DNA of 53,497 nucleotides, from the NCBI GenBank assembly GCA_948735595.1, contig CAPXSA010000007.1, positions 1-53,497 on the forward strand, in the 5' to 3' direction. A program made the translations under genes and the position numbers. Below, piece by piece: positions 1-8,123 of the stretch (position 1 is its first letter; each line of letters starts with the position of its first letter). Under the pieces are notes generated by a model. The model did not search any database. It was not told the DNA's origin and saw only the letters and a list, made by a program, of their open reading frames with translations. This DNA comes from an uncultured Clostridia bacterium (GTDB lineage Bacteria > Bacillota > Clostridia > TANB77 > CAG-508).

Positions 1-1
1 C

Positions 2-349
2 TATTATGTGCTATATGACGATAATGGAAATGAAACAATAGGCGAAAAGATAAAAAATGATGGAAGCAATATGCCAAATAATTGGTATGATTATTCAAAA
101 CAAAAATGGGCAAATATAGTAACGCAAAATGGAGGAACTAAAACGTATTTCACATGGATACCAAGATATCAATTTAAGTTAAATAGTCAAACACAAAGAA
201 GTGATGTGAAATTTGTAGATGGAGTGCAAGGAGCAACAGATGCCAATAGAACAGGAACAGTAGCAGGCTATCAAATACCAGAAGCCTTCAAATTTAATGG
301 ACAAGAATTAACAGGCTACTGGGCAATGAAGTACAATGTAGGAGAATAG
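2..349 (+). CDS. 3' end of prepilin-like surface protein (partial)
   Basis: The frame is open from base 2, so the N-terminus lies outside the window; about 115 residues are visible. A central FTWIPRY motif is followed by a short tail containing GYWAMKY. From memory, this tail occurs in large families of Clostridial proteins that start with a prepilin cleavage segment and end in a WIPRY-containing domain; the missing N-terminus prevents proof. A prepilin N-terminus is present at the other end of the window (53165 on), so the two could belong to one family. A terminator follows the stop. The family assignment is an inference from motif memory. Confidence 0.6.
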   Translation, partial: YYVLYDDNGNETIGEKIKNDGSNMPNNWYDYSKQKWANIVTQNGGTKTYFTWIPRYQFKLNSQTQRSDVKFVDGVQGATDANRTGTVAGYQIPEAFKFNGQELTGYWAMKYNVGE

Positions 350-362
350 ATAGTTAAAAAGA

Positions 363-407
363 AAAATATCACGAGTAGTGAAAACGAAAGTGATATTTTC
401 TATTTTT
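363..407 (+). terminator. Rho-independent terminator
   Basis: A 10-bp stem (363-372 with 390-399) around a 17-nt loop is followed by a T-rich run. It closes the prepilin-like gene. Confidence 0.75.
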
Positions 408-458
408 AATAGCTTCAAAATATTATTAAAACTTTTCAAGAAACTTTGTAAAAAACTG

Positions 459-487
459 TTTACTTTTGTCGTAATATTGTATAGAAT
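459..487 (+). promoter_or_regulatory. Possible sigma-A promoter of the glycosyltransferase
   Basis: TTTACT at 459-464 and TAGAAT at 482-487 are 17 bp apart, about 85 bp upstream of the glycosyltransferase start. Both hexamers are imperfect. Confidence 0.35.
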
Positions 488-572
488 AATTTTAGAGATA
501 GCTTATGCAAAATTTCGTTACAAATTTTGTATTCCTAAAAAATAGCAAAAGAGAAAGAAAGGGGAACACCTA

Positions 573-1865
573 ATGAAAATATTAATGTTAACATGGGAAT
601 ATCCACCAAGAATAGTAGGAGGAATTGCTAGAGTAGTACACGATTTATCACATAGGCTTATTAAAGACGGACATGAAGTAACAGTGGTAACTTACAAAGA
701 AGGAGACTTACCAGAGTATGAAAATGATAAGGGAGTAGAAGTATATCGTGTAGAAAACTTTATGATACATGCTACTAATTTTATTGAGTGGGTGTTACAG
801 TTAAACTTTAATATGGCAGCAAAGGCTACACAGTTAATGAATGAAAATGGTAAGTTTGATGTCATTCATGCACATGATTGGTTAGCAGCAACTTCAGCTA
901 AGATGTTAAAACAAGCTTTTAATATTCCATTAGTAGCAACAATTCATGCTACAGAAGCAGGAAGAAATTCAGGTGTTCATGATGAGACACAAAGATATAT
1001 TAATGATACAGAATGGATGTTGACTTATGAAGCAACAGAAGTAATTGTAAACAGCAATTTTATGAAAGGACATGTGCAAGGATTATTTGGTTTACCTTTT
1101 GATAAAATTAATGTAGTTCCAAATGGCATTAACTTAACTAATTTTAATGGCGTTGAGAGAGATTATGAATTTAGAAGACAATATGCTATGGATAATGAAA
1201 AAATAATTCTATATGTAGGAAGATTAGTATATGAAAAAGGAATTCAGCATTTAATTTCGGCTATGCCTAAAATTTTAAATGGATATCATGATACTAAATT
1301 AGTCATTGCAGGTAAAGGTGGTATGCTAGATGAATTAAAAGCACAAGCTGAGAGAATGGGTCTTTCAAATAAAGTATATTTTACAGGATATTTAAATTCA
1401 AAACAAGTACAAAAAATATATAAATGTGCAGATGTAGCAGTATTCCCAAGTACTTATGAACCATTTGGTATTGTAGCATTAGAAGGAATGCTTGCAGGAG
1501 TTCCTACCGTCGTATCTGATATTGGTGGATTAAATGAAATTGTAGACCATGGTATCAATGGAATGAAAAGTTATGCAGGAAATCCAAATTCAATAGCAGA
1601 TTCTGTATTAACATTACTTTATGATGGGCAATTAGCAGCTAATGTATCTAAAAAAGCAAAACAAAAAGTAAAAGAAGAATTTAATTGGACTAAAATTGCA
1701 CAAGATACTCATTATATTTATGAAAAAGCAATTTGCAAAACTGTTGCTGAAAAACAAAAACAAGAAATTGAGCAAGAAAATGCGAAAAAGACAAGTAAGA
1801 CAAAGAATAGCGAAACAGAAATTACAAATCTACTTAGCTTTAAGAAAAAACATGCTTATGCGTGA
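573..1865 (+). CDS. Glycosyltransferase family 4 (GT-B fold)
   Basis: The 430-aa protein starts MKILMLTWEYPP.VGGIARV, the acceptor-side signature of GT4/glycogen-synthase-like enzymes. The C-terminal half has VGRLVYEKG, the nucleotide-sugar-binding region, and an E-x7-E motif in EPFGIVALE. It should transfer a sugar from an activated donor to a glycan or lipid acceptor on the cytoplasmic face; the substrate cannot be read from the sequence. No signal peptide or membrane segment is visible. The last ~60 residues are lysine-rich and look like a non-catalytic tail. The start follows a GAAAGGGGA ribosome binding site. It is monocistronic and ends at a repeat element. Confidence 0.85.
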   Translation: MKILMLTWEYPPRIVGGIARVVHDLSHRLIKDGHEVTVVTYKEGDLPEYENDKGVEVYRVENFMIHATNFIEWVLQLNFNMAAKATQLMNENGKFDVIHAHDWLAATSAKMLKQAFNIPLVATIHATEAGRNSGVHDETQRYINDTEWMLTYEATEVIVNSNFMKGHVQGLFGLPFDKINVVPNGINLTNFNGVERDYEFRRQYAMDNEKIILYVGRLVYEKGIQHLISAMPKILNGYHDTKLVIAGKGGMLDELKAQAERMGLSNKVYFTGYLNSKQVQKIYKCADVAVFPSTYEPFGIVALEGMLAGVPTVVSDIGGLNEIVDHGINGMKSYAGNPNSIADSVLTLLYDGQLAANVSKKAKQKVKEEFNWTKIAQDTHYIYEKAICKTVAEKQKQEIEQENAKKTSKTKNSETEITNLLSFKKKHAYA

Positions 1866-1961
1866 TGTCAGTTTGGGGACGTTCTTTAAAACTGACAAAA
1901 GTGTCAGTTTAACCTACGTCCCTAAAGTGACAAAAGTGTCAGTTTTGGGGACACACCTTGG
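1866..1961. repeat. TGTCAG/GGGGAC interspersed repeat
   Basis: This gene-free spacer holds several copies of a unit combining TGTCAGTTT with GGGGACGTTC or GGGGACACA, in both orientations, with complementary TGTCAG/CTGACA arms that can pair. Related elements lie at 9726-9854 and 41810-42003. The shared core in three places identifies a dispersed family. I recall similar GGGGAC-type palindromes near Y1 (RAYT-type) transposases in Clostridia, but no transposase is in this window. Confidence 0.7.
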
Positions 1962-1984
1962 AAAGAGAAAGAAGGGAAGAATAA

Positions 1985-2317
1985 ATGCAAGTATATGATA
2001 CAGCAAATCGTTTAGCACAAGAAATAAGAGAATCAGAAGAATACAAGGCATATAAAAAGTTAAAAGATGAAATACATAATAATCCTGAGAAGAAACAAAA
2101 AGTAGAAGAATTTGAAAAGCTAAGATATGAAGTTCAATTGATGGCATATACAGGAGAAGAAAAGAGCGAAGAAAAAACAAAAAAACTAGAAGAAATGTAT
2201 GCTACTTTAATTGAAAACAAAGACATAAAAGAGTACTTTGATTTAGAAGTGAAGTTTAATGTAATGATAGCGGATATTAATAAAATTATTGCAGAAGCAA
2301 TTAAAGATGTATTATAG
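1985..2317 (+). CDS. YlbF/YmcA family regulator
   Basis: A 110-aa all-helical, charged protein resembling the YlbF/YmcA (RicF/RicA) family. In Bacillus these form a complex with YaaT that affects RNase Y-dependent RNA processing, competence, biofilm formation and sporulation. The N-terminus (VYDTANRLAQEIRESEEY) and the spacing of the helices fit the family, as does the length. There are no obvious Fe-S-binding cysteines. The start follows GAAAGAAGGGAAG. The family is fairly clear; which paralogue is not. Confidence 0.75.
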   Translation: MQVYDTANRLAQEIRESEEYKAYKKLKDEIHNNPEKKQKVEEFEKLRYEVQLMAYTGEEKSEEKTKKLEEMYATLIENKDIKEYFDLEVKFNVMIADINKIIAEAIKDVL

Positions 2318-2410
2318 ATAAAACATGAATTTACAATATATCCAAAGTATGATATAATAAGAGATAGGGGTAGCATTTTGCTATCAAAATAAATTAGGAG
2401 GAATCCATTT

Positions 2411-2578
2411 ATGGCAAAAGGAAAACGGAATCGTGCCAGTTCTTCGAGCAGATGTGGGCTGTGTGTCCACATCAAGGACGGCAAGTGCAAGTATCCGAAC
2501 CGGAGGGGCTCTGCGCAGTGTGCCAAAAACAGGTGCAATGCCTTTGCGGACCCGAAGGACCCTAAGCATAGAAAATAA
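2411..2578 (+). CDS. Small Cys-rich protein in a GC-rich cassette
   Basis: A 55-aa ORF too short for routine ORF calling. It has an AGGAGG ribosome binding site 7 nt before ATG and a strong terminator just after the stop. It contains a CxxC pair (C19, C22) followed by three further cysteines, suggesting a small zinc-binding fold, and it is very basic. Codon use is unlike the neighbours (CTG, GTC, GGC, AAG, GCC). It carries two in-frame CGG codons (6 and 35), the only in-frame CGG triplets in the window that do not mark a frameshift. This suggests a recent arrival, or else it is a genuine exception to the CGGN rule. I do not recognise a family. Confidence 0.6.
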   Translation: MAKGKRNRASSSSRCGLCVHIKDGKCKYPNRRGSAQCAKNRCNAFADPKDPKHRK

Positions 2579-2590
2579 GTATGGAGACCA

Positions 2591-2623
2591 AAACTGGCGG
2601 GCAAAATAGCCCGCCAGTTTTTT
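2591..2623 (+). terminator. Strong GC-rich terminator
   Basis: A 12-bp perfect stem (2591-2602 with 2609-2620) with a 6-nt loop and a T6 tail closes the Cys-rich cassette. It is much more GC-rich than the other terminators here. Confidence 0.9.
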
Positions 2624-2642
2624 GTGCATAATTAATATAGAA

Positions 2643-2672
2643 TTGTAACCTTTTTCAAAAATGTGTTACTAT
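2643..2672 (+). promoter_or_regulatory. Promoter of the ECF sigma operon
   Basis: TTGTAACC at 2643 and TACTAT at 2667-2672 are 18 bp apart. The TGTAAC core matches the -35 of several Firmicute ECF sigma factors (sigma-X/V type), so autoregulation is plausible. Initiation near 2679 would exclude the upstream ATG at 2677 as a normal start. Confidence 0.45.
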
Positions 2673-2712
2673 ATGTATGAAAGATATCTTGAAAAGGAGA
2701 TTTAAATCTAAA

Positions 2713-3273
2713 GTGGAAAAGGAAGAATTGACATTAAAGGATTATAGTAAAAATCATAGGTTGGATATAGACAAAGTAGTAGAAGATTACTATGGATATA
2801 TTTATATCATTGTGAAAAATACGAAATCTGTTGGCATATTAGAAGAAGACATGGAAGAGATGATTTCTGATGTGTTTTTAGCATTATGGAAAAATTATGC
2901 TAATTTAGTACAAGAAACTAAGATAAAGCCATACTTAGCAGGAATTGCAAAAAATGTTTTAAAAAACAAATATAGAACAACAAAAATGGATTTTTCTCTA
3001 TCAGATTATGAAGAACAATTAATTGCTCCCCATACATTAGAAGTAATTTCAGAAGAAAGAGAACAAAATGAAATGATAAAAGACACTTTAAAGATACTAA
3101 AGCCAGAAGAATATAAAATTTTTATGGCATTTTACTATGAAAATAAAAAGATTAAAGAAATTGCCAAAAACTTAGAAATTTCAGAAAGTAAAGTAAAAGT
3201 AATTCTTCATAGAGTAAGAAAAGAATTGAAAACAAAGTTAAGGAAAGGAGGATATAGTTATGGAAATGGATAA
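2713..3273 (+). CDS. ECF-type RNA polymerase sigma factor
   Basis: A sigma-70 family member of ECF size (~186 aa). Region 2 is around VEDYYGYIYIIVKN...MISDVFLALWKN and region 4 is a C-terminal HTH (IKEIAKNLEISESKVKVILH). It directs RNA polymerase to a small regulon, typically in response to envelope stress. I prefer the GTG start at 2713, which has AAAAGGAGA upstream, over ATG 2677, which lies at the predicted transcription start and has no ribosome binding site. It overlaps the next gene by 14 nt, the usual sigma/anti-sigma coupling. Confidence 0.85.
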   Translation: MEKEELTLKDYSKNHRLDIDKVVEDYYGYIYIIVKNTKSVGILEEDMEEMISDVFLALWKNYANLVQETKIKPYLAGIAKNVLKNKYRTTKMDFSLSDYEEQLIAPHTLEVISEEREQNEMIKDTLKILKPEEYKIFMAFYYENKKIKEIAKNLEISESKVKVILHRVRKELKTKLRKGGYSYGNG

Positions 3274-4456
3274 ATTAAAACAAAACATACAAAAGAATGT
3301 ACGAGAAGATATAGCTATATCAAAGTGGAAGGAGGAGATGCAGATGAAAAATAGAAAGAATAAAAAAATAGTATATGGAGTGCTAGCAAGTTGTGCTATG
3401 TTTATGCTAGGTATAGGAATTATAACTACTCAAGTACCATTTGGTGAAAATGGTGAAACTCTATTACAAGCAAAAGTGGAGAAAGAAAATTTGAGCAAAG
3501 AAAAGGAGACTTTAAAAACAAAAATTAATATTAATAAATTAGATGAAAAAACATTAGTAGACTATACAATAGATGCTCAAACTAGAAAAGTAGATGCAAA
3601 AGAGTGTATGGTGGATTTAAGATTTGCTATAGAAGCAAAACTTCCAGATGATTTTGAAGAAAATTCTTCTATAGTCGGCATTTATGTAAAAGGAGAAAAT
3701 CCTAAAAAATATGATGTACTACAAAATTATGAGTTCCGTTATAAAAATAAATCAGAAACAAGGTCAATTACCTTAGGATTAGGTTTTAAAGATAGAAAAC
3801 CAATAAGAGATTATTATTTTGCTGATGTAAAGAAGATATCAAAAATAGGAGATGTAGAACTTAAAATTACGCAATATGAAGATAGCTATTTAGCTATATT
3901 TAGTTACAAGGATATGAACTATGATATTGAAACAAAAGGAATTACACAAGATGAATTAGTAGAATTTTTGACTTCTTTGATTAGTAATAGTAAGAGTTGT
4001 GAGCAAATAACAGCAAAAGATGCAGATATTAACGTAAAAGAACCAGTAGAAAATTCTAGTACAAATTACCCTGACTATTATGCAGGAAGATATGTAGATA
4101 AGCAAGGAAATAATGTGGTATTATTAAAAGTTGATACAAAGGAAAATAGACAAAAAATATGCACTTTACTTGGTATTACAGAAAGCAAAACAAAATTTGA
4201 AGTAGCTAAATATTCTTATGAATATTTAACAGAATTACAAAATAAAATTGGTACAAAAATGCTAGAAAAAGAATTGCCTTTTGTTACATCTTCTTCTATT
4301 ATGGAAGATAAAAATTGGATAGAAGTACAAGTAACCACAAATAAAGAAAGTGAACTAGAAAAGATAAAAGTATTGGATACAATAGGTGGTGCAATTAGTA
4401 TTCGTTATAGCAAAGATGGAATTGCTAAAAAGGACATATTAGAAGAGAAAGACTAA
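3260..4456 (+). CDS. Membrane-anchored anti-sigma-like protein
   Basis: A 398-aa protein with ~35 basic cytoplasmic residues, one transmembrane helix (around VLASCAMFMLGIGIITTQV) and a long extracytoplasmic domain with no motif I recognise. Topology and the 14-nt overlap with the sigma factor gene suggest the cognate anti-sigma factor or signal sensor. I see no zinc-binding HxxxCxxC (ZAS) motif in the cytoplasmic part, so it would be a non-ZAS type. The role rests on context and topology. Confidence 0.6.
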   Translation: MEMDKLKQNIQKNVREDIAISKWKEEMQMKNRKNKKIVYGVLASCAMFMLGIGIITTQVPFGENGETLLQAKVEKENLSKEKETLKTKININKLDEKTLVDYTIDAQTRKVDAKECMVDLRFAIEAKLPDDFEENSSIVGIYVKGENPKKYDVLQNYEFRYKNKSETRSITLGLGFKDRKPIRDYYFADVKKISKIGDVELKITQYEDSYLAIFSYKDMNYDIETKGITQDELVEFLTSLISNSKSCEQITAKDADINVKEPVENSSTNYPDYYAGRYVDKQGNNVVLLKVDTKENRQKICTLLGITESKTKFEVAKYSYEYLTELQNKIGTKMLEKELPFVTSSSIMEDKNWIEVQVTTNKESELEKIKVLDTIGGAISIRYSKDGIAKKDILEEKD

Positions 4457-4514
4457 GTTAACAAGGAGAGGAACAGAGATGTTCTTCTTTCTTGGTTTTA
4501 GGGAGAATAATTAG

Positions 4515-4544
4515 TTGAAAATTATCTTCTCTTTATGTTATAAT
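4515..4544 (+). promoter_or_regulatory. Sigma-A promoter of ABC exporter operon
   Basis: TTGAAA at 4515-4520 and TATAAT at 4539-4544 with an 18-bp spacer, 36 bp before the first ABC gene. Confidence 0.65.
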
Positions 4545-4580
4545 GAGGAAGAAAAATTGTAAATGCATAAGAGGAAAAAT

Positions 4581-6356
4581 ATGAAGATTTTAAAAACAAT
4601 CATAGCAAGCTTAAAACATACAAAATTGCTTATTGTAGTATTTTTTGTATTAAGTATTCTATTAAATTATTTAATAACTTATATACCAGTAATAATACAA
4701 TACTTTATTGATATACTATTAAAACAAGATGCCAATAATTACATAATACAATACTTTATCAGCTTATTTGATGACCAATTATCCTTTATACCAATTATAT
4801 GTATATTACTATTGCTAGTAGAAGGAGTTGTTGTTTTATCTACATATATAAGAACAATTGTAAAAAATAAAATTATACAAGAATTTCAATTTGACTTAAA
4901 AATAAAATTGTTTGAGCATATACAAAACTTAAGTTATCAAGATTTTTACCAAAATTCTCTTGCTGATTTAGTACAAAATATGGCAGATGATGTTAACCAT
5001 ATAGTAAGTTTTATAGAGAAACAATTTACATATATATTAGATATTATACTAATCATTATTTTTGCAATAACTCAGCTTGTAAACTTAGATTTAAGATTGT
5101 CTACTGTTATGCTTGTAGCAGTTTCCATTATCATTGTATTATCTGTATGGTATTTTAAAAAATCCAAACCAGTTATAGAAAATAGAATTAAAGTACAAAA
5201 AGAATTGTATTCCAATTTGAATGATAATTATTCCAATTTTAAATTTATAAAGATTAACAATCTACAAGAAAAGGAGAAGGAAAGATTTCGTAAAATTAAT
5301 GCTAAAAATTTTGAAGCCAATAAAAGTAAGGTAATAATTGATAGCTTATATAAGATGTTAGTAGATAATATTGTAAGAATACAAACACCCTTTATCTTTA
5401 TTTTAAGTGCCTATTTGTATAGCAAAGCATTTATTACAATTGGAAGTATCTATGTAACTATCCATTATTCTAATAAAGTAGCAAGAGCATTTACAAATTT
5501 AACAGAAATTCTTGAGGTTTTCAATTTATGTATTGCTTCATATAAAAGATTAGATAATCTATTAAAATTAACATTAGAAGATGAGAACATTAAAGATAAG
5601 GAAATAGTAATAAAAGATACAACTATAACATTTAAAGATGCTACTATTACTGTAAATGGAAAAGTTATTTTGGAAAATATGAATTTTACAATTTATCCAG
5701 ATGAAAAGGTAATGATTGTAGGAAGTACAGGAAGTGGAAAAACCATATTGTTAAAAACATTAGTAGGATTTTATGATTACAAAGGTAGTATAAAAATAGG
5801 CGGTTATGAAATCAAAGAATTAAATAAGAAATGTGTAAGAGAAATGATTTGCTTATTGTTACAAGATTCTTATTTATTCTCAAAAACAATTGCAGAGAAT
5901 ATAAAAATATTAGTGCCACAAATAACATATCCAGAAATAGTGGAACTCTCAAGCTTTTTTTCGTTCCATAGTGATGTAACGAAATTGGATAAAAAATATG
6001 AAAGCGCTATAGGACGAAATGGTATTGTATTATCAAAAGGACAGAAACAAAGACTAGTTTTAGTAAGGGCATATACAAAGCCAAAACCTATCATGATTTT
6101 TGATGATTCATTTAGTGCAATTGATAGAATCAATAAAAAGAAAATATTAGATAATTTAATGCTATTAGAGGATAAGTCAAGCAAAATATTTGTTACTCAT
6201 GATATTGAGTTAGCTCCTGAATTTGAAAAAATAGTCTATATCAATCATAAACAAGCAATATGTGGTACACATGAAGAACTATTGAAAAATAAAAGTTATA
6301 GTGAAATATATAGTTTAAATTTGAATAAAATAGGTGAAGAAAACTATGCTTCATAA
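4581..6356 (+). CDS. ABC exporter half-transporter, degenerate ATPase site
   Basis: About 591 aa: an N-terminal six-helix type IV permease domain (~1-320) and a C-terminal ATPase domain. Visible motifs are Walker A GSTGSGKT, a variant signature LSKGQKQR, Walker B ending MIFDD (Asp where the catalytic Glu belongs) and switch His in FVTHD. Loss of the catalytic Glu is the hallmark of the degenerate subunit in heterodimeric exporters. The start at 4581 follows AAGAGGAAAA; an in-frame ATG at 4563 has no good ribosome binding site. It overlaps its partner gene by 11 nt. Substrate unknown: a lipid, peptide or drug is possible. Confidence 0.85.
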   Translation: MKILKTIIASLKHTKLLIVVFFVLSILLNYLITYIPVIIQYFIDILLKQDANNYIIQYFISLFDDQLSFIPIICILLLLVEGVVVLSTYIRTIVKNKIIQEFQFDLKIKLFEHIQNLSYQDFYQNSLADLVQNMADDVNHIVSFIEKQFTYILDIILIIIFAITQLVNLDLRLSTVMLVAVSIIIVLSVWYFKKSKPVIENRIKVQKELYSNLNDNYSNFKFIKINNLQEKEKERFRKINAKNFEANKSKVIIDSLYKMLVDNIVRIQTPFIFILSAYLYSKAFITIGSIYVTIHYSNKVARAFTNLTEILEVFNLCIASYKRLDNLLKLTLEDENIKDKEIVIKDTTITFKDATITVNGKVILENMNFTIYPDEKVMIVGSTGSGKTILLKTLVGFYDYKGSIKIGGYEIKELNKKCVREMICLLLQDSYLFSKTIAENIKILVPQITYPEIVELSSFFSFHSDVTKLDKKYESAIGRNGIVLSKGQKQRLVLVRAYTKPKPIMIFDDSFSAIDRINKKKILDNLMLLEDKSSKIFVTHDIELAPEFEKIVYINHKQAICGTHEELLKNKSYSEIYSLNLNKIGEENYAS

Positions 6357-8106
6357 AAAAATATTAAAAGAAATGTTTAACTTTACAACAAATACGAAAA
6401 GAACCATAAAAAGAGGAATACTTGGTTTTTTATTAGCTATTCCATATCTTATACTTTATCAATATGTACTATCTGAAGTAATTGACAAATACATTCCAAG
6501 CAAAAATGTAAAGATGGCAGTATTATTGTCTTGTATACTAATAGGATATATTATCATTAGATTTTGGCTAGACAAATATATGGAAACTGAAAGAAAAGAT
6601 ATATATTATGATAATGATAGACAAATAAAAAATAAGATTTTTGATAGTATACAAGAGGCAGATATTAGTGAATTAGACAAGATACAAGTTGGAAATTTGT
6701 TCAATTTGACTACAGCGCAGAGCTTTGAAGCTTCACAATTATTTGTATGGAATTTTATAGGAGTATTTGCAGTTAGATTAAGAAGTATTTTGGTTATATC
6801 TATTATGATGCTATTGATAGATTGGAAAATCGCATTAGTGGTAATAGGAATTTTTATCGTATCATATATCCTATTGATACCATTTTATAACAAAAATATG
6901 AAAACCTATAAACAATTACAACATTCAATTATTGATTTACAAGGAAAAATAAATGAGTATATTGATAGTTTCTCAACTACAAAGACATTAAGATTAGAAG
7001 AAATTAACACAAATGATATTAAATCAATGTTAGAAAAAGCAAAGAGTGAACTAATAAAATCCAGTAAAGTCTTAGGAATGCATACAGCATTGCTTGCTTT
7101 GTTAACATTTGGTGCAGTGATTGCTACTCTTATAATAGGTGGAAATCAAATTGCATTAGGAATTGGAGTAGGATCGACAATCATTTTAATAGTAGATTAT
7201 ATTAGTGATATTCGTGGACATATGGAAAGTCTGTTAGAACATGCACATGGAATTATTAATAAATATAATTGTTTTATAAATATTTTAGAAATTGTCAGTA
7301 TTGCTAAGGAGAATGACAACGGAACATTAGCATTAGATAAAATTGACACAATAGAATTTGAAAATGTAAAATTAAGCTATGATGGTGTAAACACAATACT
7401 AGAACAGATAAACTTGAAAATAGATAAACCAACAACAATTGCAATTGTTGGAAAAAGTGGAACAGGAAAAACATCACTTGTTAATTTAATTCCAAGATTT
7501 TATAATTTGACAGATGGAAGAATTTTAATTAATGGGATTGATTATACAAAGTATAAACTAAGTGAATTAAGAAAGAATATTTCCTATGTTTTTCAAAATC
7601 CTGTTATTTTGAATATGTCAATAAGAGAAAATTTGATGTATGGAAATGAAGATGTAAGTTTTCAGGATGCTATAAACGTTTGCAAAAAAATAGGATTAAA
7701 TGAAAAGATAGAAAGTTTTAGTCAAGGGTATGACACAATAATCAATGCAGAAACAGATATGCTATCTTATGGAGAAAAGCAATTACTAAGCTTTGCAAGA
7801 GCAATTTTAAAAAATGGAAGTATTGTTATATTAGATGAGGTAACATCTAATTTAGATTTAGAGTTTGAGAAAAATGTTATGGAAGCTAATAAAGTAATTT
7901 TAAAAAATAAAATATCTTTTGTAATTGCACATAGAATTAATACAGTTAAAGATGCAGATTTAATTATATTAATAGAGGATAAAAAGATTATTGAAATGGG
8001 AAAACATGAAGAACTTATTCAAAAACATGGATATTACTATAATTTGTATATGAGTAAAGAAACAGTGAGACATAATCTAGAAAGTAAGTATGAATATCAA
8101 ACATGA
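6346..8106 (+). CDS. ABC exporter half-transporter, catalytic partner
   Basis: About 586 aa with the same permease-ATPase layout as the preceding gene. Walker A is GKSGTGKT, Walker B is VILDE with the catalytic Glu, the switch region is IAHRI, and the signature is altered to LSYGEKQ. The catalytic Glu here with a degenerate partner next door predicts an obligate heterodimer with one consensus ATP site. The start at 6346 follows AGGTGA; a GTG at 6334 is a weaker option. The stop overlaps a possible ATG of the next gene (ATGA), suggesting one transcript with the kinase gene. Confidence 0.85.
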   Translation: MLHKKILKEMFNFTTNTKRTIKRGILGFLLAIPYLILYQYVLSEVIDKYIPSKNVKMAVLLSCILIGYIIIRFWLDKYMETERKDIYYDNDRQIKNKIFDSIQEADISELDKIQVGNLFNLTTAQSFEASQLFVWNFIGVFAVRLRSILVISIMMLLIDWKIALVVIGIFIVSYILLIPFYNKNMKTYKQLQHSIIDLQGKINEYIDSFSTTKTLRLEEINTNDIKSMLEKAKSELIKSSKVLGMHTALLALLTFGAVIATLIIGGNQIALGIGVGSTIILIVDYISDIRGHMESLLEHAHGIINKYNCFINILEIVSIAKENDNGTLALDKIDTIEFENVKLSYDGVNTILEQINLKIDKPTTIAIVGKSGTGKTSLVNLIPRFYNLTDGRILINGIDYTKYKLSELRKNISYVFQNPVILNMSIRENLMYGNEDVSFQDAINVCKKIGLNEKIESFSQGYDTIINAETDMLSYGEKQLLSFARAILKNGSIVILDEVTSNLDLEFEKNVMEANKVILKNKISFVIAHRINTVKDADLIILIEDKKIIEMGKHEELIQKHGYYYNLYMSKETVRHNLESKYEYQT

Positions 8107-8123
8107 GAAAGGATGAAACAAAT

